This document shows positions 61,792 to 64,000 of a stretch of DNA of 64,000 nt, one piece after another. The first letter of the stretch is position 1. Every line of letters starts with the position of its first letter. Where the stretch lies: the NCBI GenBank assembly GCA_039989475.1, contig JBDXHU010000005.1, positions 248,001 through 312,000 of the forward strand, written 5' to 3'. Below the pieces are notes generated by a model. The model was not told the origin of the DNA. It saw only the letters and a program-made list of their open reading frames with translations, and did not search any database. Both the position numbers and the translations under genes were made by a program. This stretch comes from JBDXHU01 sp039989475. Its GTDB lineage: Bacteria; Pseudomonadota; Gammaproteobacteria; Pseudomonadales; Halieaceae.

Positions 61792-63249
61792 TTATTCGCC
61801 GCTGGCTCGCAGCCGCTGCCGGTAGCCATTTACTTCCTGTTTCAGCACCGGCGCCAGCAAATACAGGCCAAGTATGTTGGGTACGGCGATCAGGAACACC
61901 ATGGCGTCGGAAAAATCCAGTACTGCGCCTAATTGCATGGTGCAGCCCAGTGCCCCAAATCCGCAGAACAAGGCCTTGAATACAATTTCCTTGCCACGGC
62001 CCTCGCCCAACAGGTAGGTCCAGCCTTTGAGGCCATAGTAGGACCAGGTGATCATGGTGGAGAATGCAAACAGGACCGCGATCAGCGACAGAGGGACCGT
62101 TGACCAGGTCAGGGTGCTGGCGAAGGCCTGTGATGTCAGCTCTATGCCCTGCACACCGCCGCCAGCTATGTCTGGATGATAGATGGTGGTTAGTATCACC
62201 AGCGCCGTCAGGGTGCAGATAAGCACCGTGTCGATAAACGGTTCCATCAAAGCCACATAGCCCTCAGTGGAGGGTTCGTGAGTGCGTACCGCCGAGTGGG
62301 CAATTGCTGCGCTGCCGATGCCTGCCTCATTGGAGAACACCGCGCGCTGGAAGCCGAGAATCATGACCCCGACGAAGCCCCCGGACATGGCCTGGGGATT
62401 GAAGGCCTCCGAGAATATTGCCGTGATAGCCCAGGGCAGTCGGTCCGCATTGAGTATGATCACCGTGCCGCCCAGCAGCAGGTAGGCCAGCGCCATGAAC
62501 GGCACCAGTTTGCTGGTCACCCGGGCAATACTCTTGAGGCCGCCAATGATAACCACGCCAACAGCGCCGGCAATGAGCAGGCCGAACAGCCAGCCCAGGT
62601 CTGCAAAACTACTGGACTCACCGCCGGTCATGAACACGAACTGGCTAAACGCCTGGTTTGACTGGAACATATTGCCAATACCCAGGCAGCCAATCACTAT
62701 CGCCAGCGCGTAGAAACTGCCCAGGGGTTTCGCCAGTGGCGCCAGGCCGCGGTCGCGCAGACTCTGTTCCAGGTAGTACATGGGGCCGCCGCTGATCGTG
62801 CCGTCGGGGTTTATCTTGCGGTACTTGACCCCGGCGATGCACTCGGCCAGCTTGGTCGACATGCCGAGGAAACCGGCCAGCATCAACCAGAAAGTGGCGC
62901 CGGGGCCGCCGAGACTGATGACTATCGCCACGCCACCGATATTGCCTATGCCCACGGTACCCGAAACAGCGGTCGCCAGGGCCTGGAAGTGGCTGACCTC
63001 ACCGGTATGTTCCGGATCGGCATAGTCGCCGCGGAGCAGGCGCAGCGCGTGTGGAAAGCCGCGGATGTTGATAAAGCCGAAATACAAGGTGAAAAAGCCA
63101 GCCGCGGTAATCAGCCAGGCCACGATCAGCGGCAGCTCGGCATTGCCGATGGGGACACTGTAGAAAATGAAGGAGGACAGCGCCTCGGCCAGCGGTGCTA
63201 CCGCCGCATTAATGCTCGCATCGATCCCTGAGCTTTTTTCCATTACCAT
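61792..63249 (-). CDS. Alanine/glycine:cation symporter (AGCS family), copy 2
   Basis: 485-residue inner-membrane Na+-coupled amino acid transporter with about 11 helices. Family segments are SGTVGIGNIGGVAIVISLGGPGATFWLM, GGPMYYLEQSL and SNEAGIGSAAIAHSAVRTHEP. The N-terminus has an extra ~35 residues before the first helix compared with copy 1. The start is taken at MVMEKSSG (63249); ATG 63243 is equally possible. No regulator adjoins it. It diverges from the amidotransferase gene across 33 bases. Confidence 0.92.
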   Translation of the reverse strand: MVMEKSSGIDASINAAVAPLAEALSSFIFYSVPIGNAELPLIVAWLITAAGFFTLYFGFINIRGFPHALRLLRGDYADPEHTGEVSHFQALATAVSGTVGIGNIGGVAIVISLGGPGATFWLMLAGFLGMSTKLAECIAGVKYRKINPDGTISGGPMYYLEQSLRDRGLAPLAKPLGSFYALAIVIGCLGIGNMFQSNQAFSQFVFMTGGESSSFADLGWLFGLLIAGAVGVVIIGGLKSIARVTSKLVPFMALAYLLLGGTVIILNADRLPWAITAIFSEAFNPQAMSGGFVGVMILGFQRAVFSNEAGIGSAAIAHSAVRTHEPSTEGYVALMEPFIDTVLICTLTALVILTTIYHPDIAGGGVQGIELTSQAFASTLTWSTVPLSLIAVLFAFSTMITWSYYGLKGWTYLLGEGRGKEIVFKALFCGFGALGCTMQLGAVLDFSDAMVFLIAVPNILGLYLLAPVLKQEVNGYRQRLRASGE

Positions 63250-63282
63250 GCCGCATTCTAACCAAGCATAAGCTGGCATGAC

Positions 63283-63984
63283 ATGAGAATTGGCATTCTA
63301 AAGACCGATACGGTGCGCGAGGACCTGGTTGATGAGTTCGGCGAGTACCCGGATATGTTCCAGGCCTTGCTGGGTGGCGCTGATCCCGGCCTGGAATTTT
63401 GCGTTTACGATGTGGAAAACGGTGAATACCCGGCAGATATTGACGAGGTTGACGCCTATTTGATGACCGGTAGCAAATCCAGCGTCTACGAGGACAAGGA
63501 GTGGATTCATCAGTTATCGGATTTCGTTCGCGAACTGCACAAGCGGCGCAAGAAGCTGGTGGGTATTTGTTTTGGCCACCAGATGGTAGCCCACGCCCTG
63601 GGTGGTCGTACCGAGAAATCGGAGAAAGGCTGGGGGGTGGGTGCGCACGACGCCCTGTTTCACCAGCTGCCCGACTGGCACGACGGTGAAGATGCCGAGT
63701 TTGTGCTGCTGGTCAGCCACCAGGACCAGGTGGTGGAGCCGGCCCCGGGGACACAGGTGCTGGCGGGCAGTGATTTCTGTGAAAATGCGGTCTGCCAGGT
63801 TGGTGAACACATACTAACTTTGCAGGGACACCCTGAATTCGTGAAGGGCTACTCAGAAAATATACTCAATATCCGGCGCGAAATGATTGGCGAGGAGAAT
63901 TACCACCAGGGTATGTCATCGCTGAGCCGCGACCTGCATCGCGAGCGTGTGGCTGACTGGATGGTGCAGTTCCTGCGCGCATGA
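63283..63984 (+). CDS. Type 1 (class I) glutamine amidotransferase
   Basis: 233 residues, complete. The catalytic triad is visible: nucleophile Cys96 in GICFGHQ, and His183 and Glu185 in LQGHPEF. These free-standing GMP-synthase-like amidotransferases act in diverse pathways, including gamma-glutamyl hydrolysis (PuuD-like) and unknown ligases. The N-terminal MRIGILKTDTVRE is typical of the GuaA-like single-domain group. The gene ends 16 bases before the window edge, so its operon partners are not visible. Confidence 0.9.
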   Translation: MRIGILKTDTVREDLVDEFGEYPDMFQALLGGADPGLEFCVYDVENGEYPADIDEVDAYLMTGSKSSVYEDKEWIHQLSDFVRELHKRRKKLVGICFGHQMVAHALGGRTEKSEKGWGVGAHDALFHQLPDWHDGEDAEFVLLVSHQDQVVEPAPGTQVLAGSDFCENAVCQVGEHILTLQGHPEFVKGYSENILNIRREMIGEENYHQGMSSLSRDLHRERVADWMVQFLRA

Positions 63985-64000
63985 GCCCTGGGTGCTTGAG

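Noticed and set aside
1..64000. tRNA, rRNA or phage attachment sites
   Set aside because: No cloverleaf-like or rRNA-like segments were noticed in the gaps between genes, and all such gaps are under about 300 bases. A tRNAscan-SE or Infernal run would be decisive.

Overview
This 64 kb window is gene-dense, GC-rich chromosome from a free-living aerobic gammaproteobacterium. Gene content and order (fmt-def / lysM-dprA-purE-tsaC-hemF-aroE-yheV; coxB-coxA-cox11-coxC-surf1-ctaA-ctaB-sco; tolC / yqiB-cpdA-parE) fit marine Cellvibrionales-type bacteria, most likely near the Halieaceae (OM60/NOR5) group. That placement is inferred from gene content; no alignment was run. I found no rRNA, tRNA, CRISPR array, prophage or intact insertion sequence, and no gap between genes longer than about 300 bases.

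Layout. 1-9 kb: translation start and end processing (fmt, def), a LysM protein, DNA uptake (dprA), purine, tRNA t6A, heme and shikimate genes, YheV, an unrecognised protein and a MATE exporter. 9-18 kb: one long operon region for an aa3-type cytochrome c oxidase whose subunit II carries a fused cytochrome c domain, with its copper and heme A assembly factors. An intrinsic terminator follows coxC. 18-23 kb: polA, engB, two periplasmic c-type cytochromes and DsbA. 23-30 kb: a minus-strand series (histone deacetylase-like hydrolase, alanine/sodium symporter, Lrp regulator, SDR, Bcr/CflA exporter, cysteine synthase, FMN reductase), interrupted by a 23/20-bp tandem repeat array. 30-39 kb: a PLP dehydratase, VOC, MAPEG and lipoprotein genes on plus; RDD, ilvD, argA, argE and a PiT phosphate transporter on minus. 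39-47 kb: a GspE/PilB-like ATPase, glnE, and the four dTDP-rhamnose genes as two convergent pairs. 47-51 kb: a tight cassette of glycosyltransferase, methyltransferase, alpha/alpha-toroid protein and a second methyltransferase. 51-56 kb: tolC diverging from yqiB-cpdA-parE. 56-64 kb: a diguanylate cyclase with an internal repeat, an octaheme TPR cytochrome, an SRPBCC-SpeB pair, a peroxiredoxin-like protein, a second AGCS symporter and a glutamine amidotransferase.

How the genes work together: the oxidase block is self-sufficient for making a terminal oxidase (structural subunits, Cu delivery by Cox11 and SCO, heme A synthesis by CtaB/CtaA, Surf1). The nearby cytochromes c4 and c5 are plausible electron donors. 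The dTDP-rhamnose genes probably feed cell-surface glycan synthesis, and the adjacent glycosyltransferase cassette may use such donors.

The most unusual items are: a short repeat core (GCTGAGGGCTCTTTA) found as tandem arrays at the 3' ends of two unrelated genes 11 kb apart, supplying the stop codon in both; the uncharacterised glycosyltransferase/methyltransferase/toroid cassette; a second CxxxC protein in the oxidase operon; and the octaheme-TPR protein.
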